Assembly: GCF_021347895.1 (NCBI RefSeq)
Contig: NC_067125.1
Location: forward strand, 7,086,268 to 7,150,267
Direction: 5' to 3'
DNA length: 64,000 nucleotides
From: Acanthochromis polyacanthus
Taxonomy: Eukaryota; Chordata; Actinopteri; Pomacentridae
In this document: positions 43,352 through 59,788 of the stretch, piece after piece
Numbering within the stretch: the first letter of the stretch is position 1
Layout of the letters: each line of letters opens with the position of its first letter
Program-made: the position numbers and the translations under genes
The notes under the pieces: model-generated
Databases searched by the model: none
The model's input: the letters and a program-made list of their open reading frames with translations, nothing else
What the model was told of the DNA's origin: nothing

Positions 43352-43895
43352 TTTCTACACTGTCAATCAGCGAGTTACCTGCTCTGGAAAATATAATATT
43401 ATATGTGAATTACTAGCACAATGTCAGTGTCTAATTGTTCAAATATCACTGCTATCATCAGGACAGTATGTTGTGACTCCCCTAGTTGCAAAATTGTGAG
43501 AAATCTCTTTTTTCATAAATCAAGTCATTATTTAAAGGTCAAATTTTTTTCTCCTCTCCCTGCTCCTGACAACAAAAATGAGAAAATAAAAGTTTCATTT
43601 AAAACAAATAAACAGTAACACCCAATAATCTCATTTTATTCAGGTAGGAGAGTTCATCAGTATGTTGGTAAATCGTCCAAAAATTAAGGCTTGTGTGTAA
43701 ACACAAAATAAATGACAATGTAAGTAGATGCAACTGTAATATTATAAAATATGTCTTTGTAGAAACGTTGTAACTGCTGCCTATATGAGGTTACTTCATA
43801 ATGTTCTTTGGCGTCACCCTGGAAGAAGAGGCGTAGCTCATGCTGGGCCATAAATGTATACTATAAAGCCTTCCTGTTGACATTAACTCAAATGT

Positions 43896-43896
43896 T

Positions 43897-43944
<48 letters not shown>
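43896..43944. repeat. (GATA)/(GACA)n microsatellite
   Basis: Three TAGA units followed by about nine GACA units, then ttaaacctttatgg, a flank often seen with this repeat type. Confidence 0.93.
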
Positions 43945-44059
43945 TTAAACCTTTATGGATCCTGCAGCAAGGAAATTTTCGATGTTACAGTTTGAAGCAA
44001 TTAAAGAAAGAAGTTCTGTTCACAAAGCAGCAGTAGACAACAGAAGCATCCAAACGCGG

Positions 44060-44230
44060 CTTTGAACTGTTGCCCTATGAACTTCCCAGCCTGGACCATC
44101 TGACTTCTATCTGTTTCCAGAACTGAAGTCCCATGTGCTAGGTTGACATTTTCAGAGTGTTGATGACTTCGTGCTGTTGAAGAGGATCTAGAGGCTGAAG
44201 ATGAGACTGCAAAGGGACTTGAACACTGGT
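44060..44230 (+). pseudogene. Mariner-type transposase C-terminal fragment
   Basis: Plus-strand sequence near 44089-44133 reads PGPSDFYLFPELKSH, matching the conserved SPDLAPSDxxLFxxLK region around the third catalytic Asp of mariner transposases. It continues with a degraded helical tail to about 44225 (cgaacactggtag-like end). Stops and frame changes make it non-functional. Confidence 0.7.
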
Positions 44231-44419
44231 AGATGTGCGTTGAAATTACAGGAGATTATGTTGAAAAATACTCCATGAACAATCTCTTTCTCCTGTGATG
44301 TTCTCTGGTTAGATCATGAACTTTTTGAAGCACCCTCATAACTATTACTGAAATTGCAGTTGCAATTATTTGCTTTTGTTGCCTCATCCAAGAAAATTGA
44401 CGCCTTGAAATAGTTCTTT

Positions 44420-45365
44420 AAGGAGCTTTTAATGGTCCAGTCTCCTTCTGGACCTGACTGCTGCCTCTGACACCGTTATTGAGTGTCTTGAACAGTGTGT
44501 CCTCAAATGAACCTCAATTATCTGACAGACAGGAGTTTCTCAGTTCACTTGGGAGATTTTTCTTCAGCTGCAGGTCTGTTTAGTTTGCAGGGTCCTTCAA
44601 GGTTTCACTTCGGTTTCAGTCCCCTCTTAATATTATATATGGCCTTTGGGAATCATTCATTGTTTTGCAGATAAAATACAAGTCTATCTGAATGTAAAAA
44701 TAAGATTGCCTAAAAGATAAAACCTGGATGGATCTAAATGTTCTCAATCTTTAATGAAATTGAGACTGAAATCATTACGTTTGGTCAACCAAACCTTCTG
44801 AATAAACCTGACAGCACTCCTGACTCTTTGGCTTCATGCAGTTGACCTTTGACACCTCCTTCAGATTTGTCAGACAGCTCAATGCAGTGGTTAAAACTAG
44901 CTTTTTACTGTTTGCATTTTTTAGCCAAGGTAAAGGCCTATGTGAAAAAATTATTACAGGCTGTAATACTACTCAGACTATTGTAGCTCTTTCCATGTAG
45001 GTGTAGAACAATCTTCACCTCCACATCAGCAGCTGGTATAAATACGCATCCCCTCACAGGACAGAGAAAACGTGATCACATGTACCAGTACTGTCCTCTC
45101 TCCACTGGCTGCCTGTCTGTTTCAGCATTGATTTTAGTATTTTTGTCTGTTTTTAATGCTTTAAATTTACTCTCTGCATCATTATACCCAATTTAGAGCA
45201 CAGTCGTCGACCAACCAGATGCTCTGGGATATTGAGAGATCCACACACAAAAACAGAGTTCAAACATGGCCGCTCAGAATCTCTGGAACAGTTTACTTCT
45301 GTCTCGTAAGAAATGCTAAAACTTTATAGACTTTTAAGTTACTGCTGAACACCCATGTCTTATCT
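44420..45365 (+). pseudogene. Rex1/L2-like LINE reverse transcriptase relic
   Basis: Degraded plus-strand ORF2 fragment. Around 44435 it reads a LLDLTAASDT-like motif, and at about 44512 NYLTDRSFSVHLGDFSSAAG (the YLxxRxxxV region after the polymerase fingers). At about 45100 it reads LHWLPVCFSIDF, matching the C-terminal LHWLPVRxRIxFK signature of CR1/L2/Rex1 elements. Many stops and frame changes. Only the distal part is present. Confidence 0.78.
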
Positions 45366-45605
45366 TTGGCATTCAAGTAGAACTTGACACACATCATCTC
45401 ATATTGTGTAGTAATTTTATTGTCTTTTTATAAATATTTGCCTTTAGTAATTGTGCTTTATTGTATTTTATTAGTTGCTATTTTATTTCTTTGTTCTACT
45501 TTAATTGTGCAGTATTTCAGTTCAATTCTTGTAGGTCTTAAAGATGTTTTAGAATTAAATTTGATTATAACTTTGACTGTAATTATTACTATGCTGAGTA
45601 ATGGG

Positions 45606-45840
45606 AGGTGTTTAGCCTAGCTTAGCATAAATAGCGCAAGCAGAAGGAAAACTGCACCTAACTTCTTGTAAACTACAAATAGTCATTTCTACATTTCATC
45701 TTGTGACCCAAATAAAAGTAGATAGAGCATATGAATTAATGAGCTTTACAGATGTTAGATAAGAGTCTTTTTGAACTTTAGACAGAGGCAGGCTAGCTGC
45801 TTCCAGTATTTATGCTAATCTAGGCTAATCTCGCCTTAGC
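45606..45840. repeat. Degenerate dispersed repeat rich in TTAGCATAAA-like motifs
   Basis: agcctagcttagcataaata at one end and aggctagctgcttccagtat with tatgctaatctaggctaat at the other are imperfect inverted blocks about 170 bases apart. A related piece (gctagcttagcttagcatgg) occurs in the crk 3' UTR near 54037. This pattern is common in teleost genomes. Class not assigned. Confidence 0.55.
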
Positions 45841-46599
45841 TCTACATTCATACTTATTATACAGACACCAGAGTCTATTACATCATTTAATTCCCGGCAG
45901 GAAAGGGAAAAGATTTAGTTCACAAGACATTGGTGAATGTCTCATAGCCATTAAAAAGTATTAATGAGTACCTAGAGTAAAGTTCTTCTGAGAGAGCTAA
46001 AGTATAAATGTAGTTGCTGTAAGTTATTTGTCTGATTTCAATGGAGTAATTAACTTTTGAATTTTTTTAATTTAATACATTTCTGTGGTTTATTATGGAC
46101 AAATATCCTTAAAGTGAACGTGAAACCAAGAGCAGTGAGGTATGTTTTAACAGTGTTTGACTGACACCTAGTGGTAATCTTTACACATTGCAACTCATCC
46201 GTTATACTTTGGAAGTTAGAAATACGAGGTATTATACAAGGTCTAATAAATGATTGCGAATGCAAAACCTAAAGTGTCCGCAGTGCAGTTACTCTACCGC
46301 CGCTGATCTGGTGCAATAATTAGGTAAGCTGCGGGTTTCACAATAATACGAAGGATAGACTGTCAAGTGTAACAGAGTTAGTGCGAGCAGAGAAAGCGGT
46401 CTACTGACTTTACCAACATAAAATCTTACAAATGTGGCTCTTTTCTAAACTAAATAAAACGTCCAAATACTGAGCGATAAACGATAGCAACTTTAGATAG
46501 TAAGATTTGACAATCGCGGCTGTCATATTTGTACGGTATCTGTTAAATATATTTGCTAAAAGGCGTCTCTGTAAAATGAAGTTTTATTTTGAAAGATGA
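45841..46599. other. Region upstream of crk, nothing recognised
   Basis: AT-rich, no supported feature. The minus-strand frame 46050-46265 has no domain. Confidence 0.4.
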
Positions 46600-53107
<6,508 letters not shown>

Positions 53108-53706
53108 GAGCGGACAGCCGGGCCGCTACCAGGACACTAGTATTAGACCCTTCCTCCCTTCTCCCTCTCTCCCTTCCTTCCTTCCTTCCCTCCCATTCTG
53201 CACACCCACTCGCTCCCCTCTTTCCTCAGCGTTGTCTCCAGCTTTTACCTGCACCAAGTATGGTTTCAGAGAATCACTGAGAACAAAAACCGGCCCTCGT
53301 TGGACCCCACGTACTGCACACATCCTCCATTGTTACCCACCTACATAATCATACCCACCCTCCTCCTCCGCCTGCTTTCACTGACGGACTGACTCGGATC
53401 ATATTCTCTACTGTGGAACACGGAAGATAAACTGAATCTCCTGTTCCATGGATATGGCAACGCCCTTTAGTCCCTCCCTCTGTCGTGTCTCGGCCACGGA
53501 CACGTTATCAACACTCACTCCTCAGGAGACTCCTCGCCTCAGAGTTCAACCACTTCCTCTTCCTGTGTCGGAGCCAGTAGATAACTGCTCAGTCTCATCC
53601 GTCATCACGGTTTCAGCGCTGTAGCTTCACTCGTGCTGCATTCATGTCGATTGGAATACACTAATAACCTGAATAGTACCAACACAGTTTTTATGCGTTT
53701 TCTCTA

Positions 53707-53928
53707 CAGGGTGTCCCTAAAGTCTGGACACACAGGAAATATTAACTATCATTGTTTTGCCTCCACAGATTAAATATGGTTTTGTTGAAAGATCAAATTA
53801 ATCTGCTATCTTTCCATATCTCCGTCCTTCACATCCACTGAGAAGTACCAGTTTATATTTAACCCGTGGAGGCAAAAAAATGATAGTTAATGAGATTTCC
53901 TGTGTGTCCAGACTCTAGAGACACCCTG
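53707..53928. mobile_element. Mariner-type MITE in the crk 3' UTR
   Basis: A 222-bp element with inverted ends cagggtgtccctaaagtctg and agactctagagacaccctg, flanked by TA on both sides (53705-53706, 53929-53930). Inner inverted blocks are gtgtccagac / gtctggacac and tatcattgttttgcctcc / ggaggcaaaaaaatgata. The whole can fold into a long hairpin, which would lie in the mature crk message if the UTR call is right. Confidence 0.88.
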
Positions 53929-56594
53929 TAGTTTGTCATTTTGAGATGCTTGTTTGCTATCTTGCCAAGAGTGAAGTGAAAAGATTGATTCCCACCTTAT
54001 GTGCACTGAAAACACGAAGCTGCAACCAGGAGAGGCTAGCTTAGCTTAGCATGGACTGAAAGAAGGGGGGAAACGGCTAAACATTGAGTCGTTTCCTTTA
54101 CACTTTGGATTAAGCAAACAGGATTTGACATGTTAATTAGTGAGCTTAAGGAGTTCTAGTGTTACCTTTGGACTGAGCCACGCTGGCTGCCGTTTGCAGT
54201 CTCGGTGCTGTGCTAACTGCATGCCGGCTCTAGGTTCATATTTAGTGTTCCAGCATCAGAGTTCTCATCTCGTCAAAAAAGCAAGTAACTATATTTACTA
54301 AAATGTCAAACTGTTCTTTTGATCCTGACCTTCAGTGCTTGCATGCAGGAAGTGATGAATGTGAACGCAGTAAAACTACATTCGCCTTTCATCTGAGATA
54401 TTGAGGTCTTCACTAACATTCGTTCTACCAGACAGTTATTGAAGGGATTTAAGTTTCTTTGCATCATAAAATGAGCATTCAGTGATTGAATAATGTTTTG
54501 TACTTGAGGTGAATGGTATTTTGAAGTTTAAGAGTATGCATCTAACAATGTTCAGACTAGACATGAATGCAGCATTGCTTTGGGTTAAACCAAGACTGTG
54601 AAAGGCGGGAACAGCGTGGCTCAAATCCAGCATTTTGGAGAGAAGATTTAACCGACAAATACCGCACCTCGGAAAGAAAAGGAAGAGCTCAGTCAGCTGG
54701 AGGTGTACAGTTCTTCTGGAGGAGCAGACCAAGGACCAGTCCAGCGTTCACCCCACCCTCCCACCAAGCACTAAATGGAGAACGTAAAACTGAGTTAAGA
54801 CCAGCATTTAGGAGCGACTTCATGTAGTTATAGCCATACAGCAGGCCCCAGCAGCAAACCAGAGAAACTGCAGCACTGTTGTGGAGGTGGCGATAAAGCC
54901 AAACACTACATCCTCTCACCTCCCAGCCCGGCTAACCTCGGCCCCCAGCCACCCATCACCTACGACCAAGTACCACCAAGTAGTCTTTTGTAAGAAAAAA
55001 AGAACGTATTGTTATGAAATGATGTACTATGTGATTATCATTACATGCTAAATATTGTTTTTTGTTATCTTTGTAGTTTTCTTCATAGCTGGTTTTGTCC
55101 GGGGGGGGGAACACTTTTTACTGCTGCGTGTTGGGAGGGAGCGATGGGTCGGCGGTGCAAAATGGACGAACTGACTGTGGATGGGGCACATCTGTTTGCC
55201 CCCAGCCCTCACAAGGCCACATGTGTTCCCTTTCTGCGTCTGATGTACATGATTGAAGTTGAACAGAGTGAATGTAGGCTGTCCACCATGTTAGTTAGTG
55301 CTGTCCTCTCATGTTAGTGCTCTCCATTCAGCTCACTAAATATACCTTAGCAAGACAGACTGCTCCGTGTTCACATCTTGTCAAATGCGTGCAAGAAAAG
55401 ACTAACTGGTATTATTTGGTACCTGCCCTTTGTTTTTAACCTTTTAATAATCTTGTTGCCACCTTGCACCGGTGAGTTCTTTTAATCCTCGGCCTTATCA
55501 GCCTGTGTTTCCTTTGTGCTTCCTCAGTTAATCCTCTTCCACTCTTTTATTTAAAGCCTCATCCAGTTGAAGTGCACAAGCCAAAACGGACTTTTCCTTT
55601 TACTGTTTTATCTTTTTTTCCTGTGCCATTTCCTCTTGCCAAGAAATTAAGTTGGAGTTCAAATCGCCTTTTTTTTTTTTCTCCCTTTCTAAAGGTTGTT
55701 TTCTGTTGAGATTGAATCGGTCTGCTTGTTGACACCTGACAATCATCCCCCTCATGTATCATAATGCACACTGGTTTGGACTGAAGCAGGCTGGGAGTGT
55801 AGCATAGACCTTTGCCCGAGCGAACTTTGTCTCATTTAAATTTGACCTGTGAGAACTCTGTGTCTCAGGGTTCCTCTCAGATGTCATGCTGCAGTATTTC
55901 TGGCCACCACCTCATGTCACCTTTAGGTGGCACTGTTACAATATTCAGAAAGATGAGGTCCTTGAAAGCATTCTCTGCCAGTGCTTATGAGAGGAGATGA
56001 AATTTGATTTTTAACAGAATGCACTTACTGCTTTCACACTGCATTGATATGTGCTCTCCTTTTTAGGGTTGTAATTATCCTTAATTGCTCCCACACATTA
56101 GTCTCTGACCTTTATAGCTTTGCCTAACAAGCCCTGTCCTGCTTTCACACTTAATTTTCAAGCTGGCCGTATCCCAAACCCACGTTATATATAAGATCTA
56201 CTATTTAAAAATATTTGGCTGACGTCTTGGAAAAATCCGGTCTAGGAAATGAACATTTGCGTTTACTGCCAGCTTTTGACACAGTCCATTTTTGTCTGTG
56301 TAGTAGTGATCAAATCATGCTTCTTTGTCACTCACGCTGCACATAGCAGGTGCTTAGCTACATAAATCATTATCTGATAAATTGGGTTGCCGATGAAACC
56401 ACCAAGAAGTATTTTTTTAGTAGCCCTGCATGAAGTCATTCATTTCCTTTCATGCAAAGGAAGGGGTGGCGAAATGCCAGTGGAAATTGTGTTAATATCA
56501 AAAGGTGCCATTTTATTATAACACTATATTCTTTCAAGACAATTGAAATTACCTTTTTATTTTCTGTAGCATGTAATGTGTTAATATACTAGTA

Positions 56595-56600
56595 AATAAA
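56595..56600 (+). terminator. crk: Candidate poly(A) signal for crk
   Basis: AATAAA in ctagtaaataaagtcaaacc, followed within 40 bases by a T/G-rich stretch (tttgtttatcctggtggatt), as expected of a cleavage site. Confidence 0.5.
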
Positions 56601-56620
56601 GTCAAACCCATGACAAACGA

Positions 56621-57530
56621 TTTGTTTATCCTGGTGGATTTTTGTATGCTGAAGGAAAAATATGAACGTGTTCTGTGTTGCTGAATTCGGAACCACTATC
56701 ATAAGAGACTATTTTAATACTGTCCATTTTAATTCATGACTAGAAACCAGTTTTCATTCACACTACATGTGGCAGTTACCTAGCTACAGGAATGATTGCC
56801 ATGCATAGTGCTGTGACATATTTTTAGAAACACTGTATGAAGTCAGTGTACAATAGGAGTGTATTCAAACACGTAAAGCTAACGTGAACTTTCGTATACA
56901 CAGTAGTACTGCTTGCAAAGGAAAAAAAATACTGCTGTGAAATGTGTTCTAGTCTGTTGCTTTTGGCAGTGATATTTCATAATGAATTATGTATTAAGGA
57001 GCCTAAACAAAGGACACTGGTGTTGGGGTTGAAGTTAAACAGAACTTTATGAAAGTATTTGGCTTTAAGGTATTTTTAATGCTAATTTAATGGTGATAAC
57101 TGAGTAAATGAAGGTGTAAATTTTCATTTGCTTTAATATCTAACTTTTCCAATTCCACTGGCTTTTACTAAGCAGTTATGTATCTACTAAAAACCTCTGA
57201 GAGAAATTTGAGATAACATCTACCTATTAATTATACACTTGAAAAGCACATGTAAGTAACTTTGTCAGTGTGTATTTTGAGATAGTAGTTATAGCGGTCC
57301 TGCGTGCGGCCCCATATCACAATATTTGACTATTTTGCTGAATATACTTTGAATGGCAGGTGACCTATTGTCCTTTTTGTGTGTTGTTCTAACATAACAG
57401 CACTTTCCAATCCTTCATATTAACATCAAAATATTGTCTGTCAGAGTGTCATTTCACCTGACCCACAAAAGTATTTTTCTCGCTAGCTGTGCAGATATGT
57501 AAAGAACTGAGATGTCCCCACTGAAACATA
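56621..57530. other. Intergenic, between crk and ywhae, nothing recognised
   Basis: AT-rich, no supported feature. Confidence 0.4.
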
Positions 57531-57898
57531 CACTTCCATTCAAAAGTTTGGGGTCATCCAGACAATTTCATGTTTTCCTTAAAAACTCACACTTCTATTC
57601 ATGTGCTAACATAACTGCACAAGGATTTTCTAATCATCAATGAGCCTTTCAACACCATTAGCTAACACAATGTAGCATTAGAACACAGGAGTGATGGTTG
57701 CTGGAAATGTTCCTCTGTACCCCTATGGAGATATTCCATTAAAAATCAGCCGTTTACAGCTAGAATAGTCCTTTAGCACATCAACAATGTCTGGACTGTA
57801 TTTATCATTCATTTAATGTTATCTTCATTGGAAAAAAAATGCTTTTCTTTAAAAAATAAGGACATTTCTCAGTGACCCCAAACTTCTGAACGATAGTG
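57531..57898. mobile_element. TA-flanked Tc1-type MITE, family H, copy 2
   Basis: Starts cacttccattcaaaagtttg and ends caaacttctgaacgatagtg with TA on both sides. 368 bp and, by eye, well over 85 percent alike to the copy at 29641-30003. Confidence 0.9.
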
Positions 57899-58089
57899 TA
57901 CTTAGAGTGCCACGGTCACATGATGTTAACGTGATCTACAGCTATTTGTCCCACAAATGTATCCAGTTTTTATGTTCTCCTGTTTGTTGTCTACTTCTCT
58001 CGGTTTTCCTTTTCTCTCTCCCGTTTACCCTCAACCCAACAGTCCACGCAGATGGCTGCCCTTCCTGATCCTGGTTCTGCTGAAGGTAT

Positions 58090-59235
58090 GCTGTTGAAGG
58101 TCTTAATCTCAATTTTTGAATCAGTCAGGTAATTTGTCAGGCTCTGTAATATTGTAGGTTCTTCCCCTTAACACTTAAGTGGGATTCATTTGTATTATAC
58201 TGTATATAGTATTTTGAAACGAGTTAAGTAATTTGTTAAAATGTATAATATTGTACTGTCTTCACTTAAATATTTTAATAATTAATCCCAAAAAAAATTA
58301 GGCTATGTAATGTTGGGGGGTCCTGACCTTAATTTTAAAATAACACATGTAATTTGTTGGACTATAGAAATATATATATATGTTGTTAACATTTAGGTTA
58401 GGTAAATTTGTATTATACAAGGCTTTATCAAAAGAAGAAAGAATTGAACTGGTACTTCTCAGTAGACATGAAGGATGGATATATGGAAAGATAGCAGATG
58501 AATTTATTGCACGTCATCCAAAGAGGATTCCACTTGGCTTTTCCACGGTGGTGACGATGGTTAAAAAGTTTAAAGAAACAGGCAGTGTCATGGACAAACT
58601 AAATAGGTCATGGCTAAAATTCATGCTAGCCCCTAAAAATCACTTCCCTAACCCTAACTCTATCGTTCCATATGCCCATCCTTCACCTCCACTGAGAAGT
58701 ACCAGTTCAACTTTTTCTTCTTTCAACAAAGCCATATTTAATCTGTGGAGGCAAAAAAAATTTCCTGTGTCCAGACTTTAGGGACACCCTGAATATATTA
58801 TTCCAGAGTCAAAGTTAATCTTAACTTTAAAATTTGTTTAGTAATTTATTGGATAATTTTGTGGGGTCTTAACATTTAAGTTAGTCAGGTTAATTTGTAA
58901 GATATATATAAGTGTCTTAACCCTAAAGAAGCCAGTTAGATAAATTTATTTTTTATATAATATTGAAGTGTCTTAACAATTCGGTTAGTCAGTGTAATTT
59001 TTATTATATACAATATTGTAGGGTCTTAACTTCAACATTTTATTTAGTAAGATAAATTTGTGTTAGATGTCGTATTCTTAACCGTAATATTTAAATTAGT
59101 CATGTGGATTTGCAATATAGTATGATCCAATATAGGGATTTAACCATGAGATGTAATATACTCTGATACATTTACATTATAAATCCCACCGTGGAGTCTT
59201 AACCTTAGTATTTAAACTTGATAGGCAAATCTTAT
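58090..59235 (+). repeat. Degenerate tandem array, unit about 55-62 bp, split by a transposon fragment
   Basis: A loosely repeated unit recurs about 13 times: gggtcttaac, then a cattta(a)gttagtcaggt-like part, then aatttgtattatat and a tattgta end. Unit starts are clear near 58098, 58869, 58914, 58971, 59025, 59080 and 59200, and vaguer elsewhere. The mariner-like fragment at 58400-58791 lies inside it. It ends about 350-450 bases before the ywhae start site. Confidence 0.7.
58400..58791 (+). mobile_element. Mariner-like element fragment with transposase N-terminus
   Basis: Plus-strand reading from about 58428 gives KEERIELVLLSRHEGWIYGK, then KIADEFIARHP and FSTVVTMVKKFKETGSVMDK, a helix-turn-helix DNA-binding domain of mariner-like transposases. 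After about residue 75 it jumps to the right end (cctccactgagaagtaccag to gggacaccctg), so the catalytic core is deleted. The right end matches the MITE at 53707-53928 and the fragment at 20440-20576, so this is a remnant of the element that could have mobilised them. Confidence 0.8.
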
Positions 59236-59239
59236 TTCT

Positions 59240-59724
59240 CTACCGAAAAGCACAATTTTTAATAAGCTCTATATAAATGACGCCTGTACTTGGGCCACCT
59301 TGACTAATTGTTTTTTTGTTTGTTTGTTGTTATTCTTTGCTTTATCGTTCATTTATTTTAAAAACAGGACAGAATTGCTGCCGGTTTAACACACTGATTG
59401 TAGATGTAACGAACGAAGATTCAGTGTTGGTTACTCTTTAAACGAGGCTACAGCAGCTCTGCCCACTGCTCTACAGAAAAAACAGAAAGAAACGGGGACC
59501 AATCAGAGGCGCCGGTTTGTGTGCGTATGGGCAGGACCCGGATGAGGCCGGTCGCCATCTTTGCTCCATCCCAGCAGCAGCGCAGCCGGCGGGGCGGAAC
59601 ACCACTCATCGACCCAGTCGGTTTCTAGGAACCGCCGATACACCGGGCACACCGCCGTGTTTATCACTGAAGACCTACCACTTTGATCAGCTAGTCTGCT
59701 ACTCTACCCGCATCTCGATACACA
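59240..59724 (+). promoter_or_regulatory. ywhae: Probable ywhae promoter and 5' UTR
   Basis: TATA-less and GC-rich near the gene. A CCAAT box lies in ggaccaatcag (59499-59506) and a YY1-type gtcgccatctttg at about 59551-59563, roughly 50 bases downstream. This spacing suggests initiation near 59545-59560 and a 5' UTR of about 170 bases before the ATG at 59725. Another YY1-type aaaatggcgg lies in the first intron near 60080. Confidence 0.6.
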
Positions 59725-59788
59725 ATGGGAGAGCGAGAGTGCTACGTTTATGAGGCGAAACTTGCCGAGCAGGCGGAGCGATATGATG
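59725..59788 (+). CDS. ywhae: ywhae coding exon 1
   Basis: ATG in cacaatggga, 21 codons plus one base, donor GTAAGG at 59789. It encodes helix A including the dimer-forming KLAEQAERY. Confidence 0.95.

Larger units (their letters stand above)
53108..56600 (+). other. crk: Probable crk 3' UTR ending at AATAAA
   Basis: No coding frame after the stop. The first clear poly(A) signal in a plausible context is aataaa at 56595-56600, so the UTR would be about 3.5 kb. It starts with a C/T-rich tract (53146-53190) and contains a mariner-type MITE (53707-53928) and a short TTAGCATGG-type repeat fragment (about 54035-54080). Open frames within it lack domains. Confidence 0.55.
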
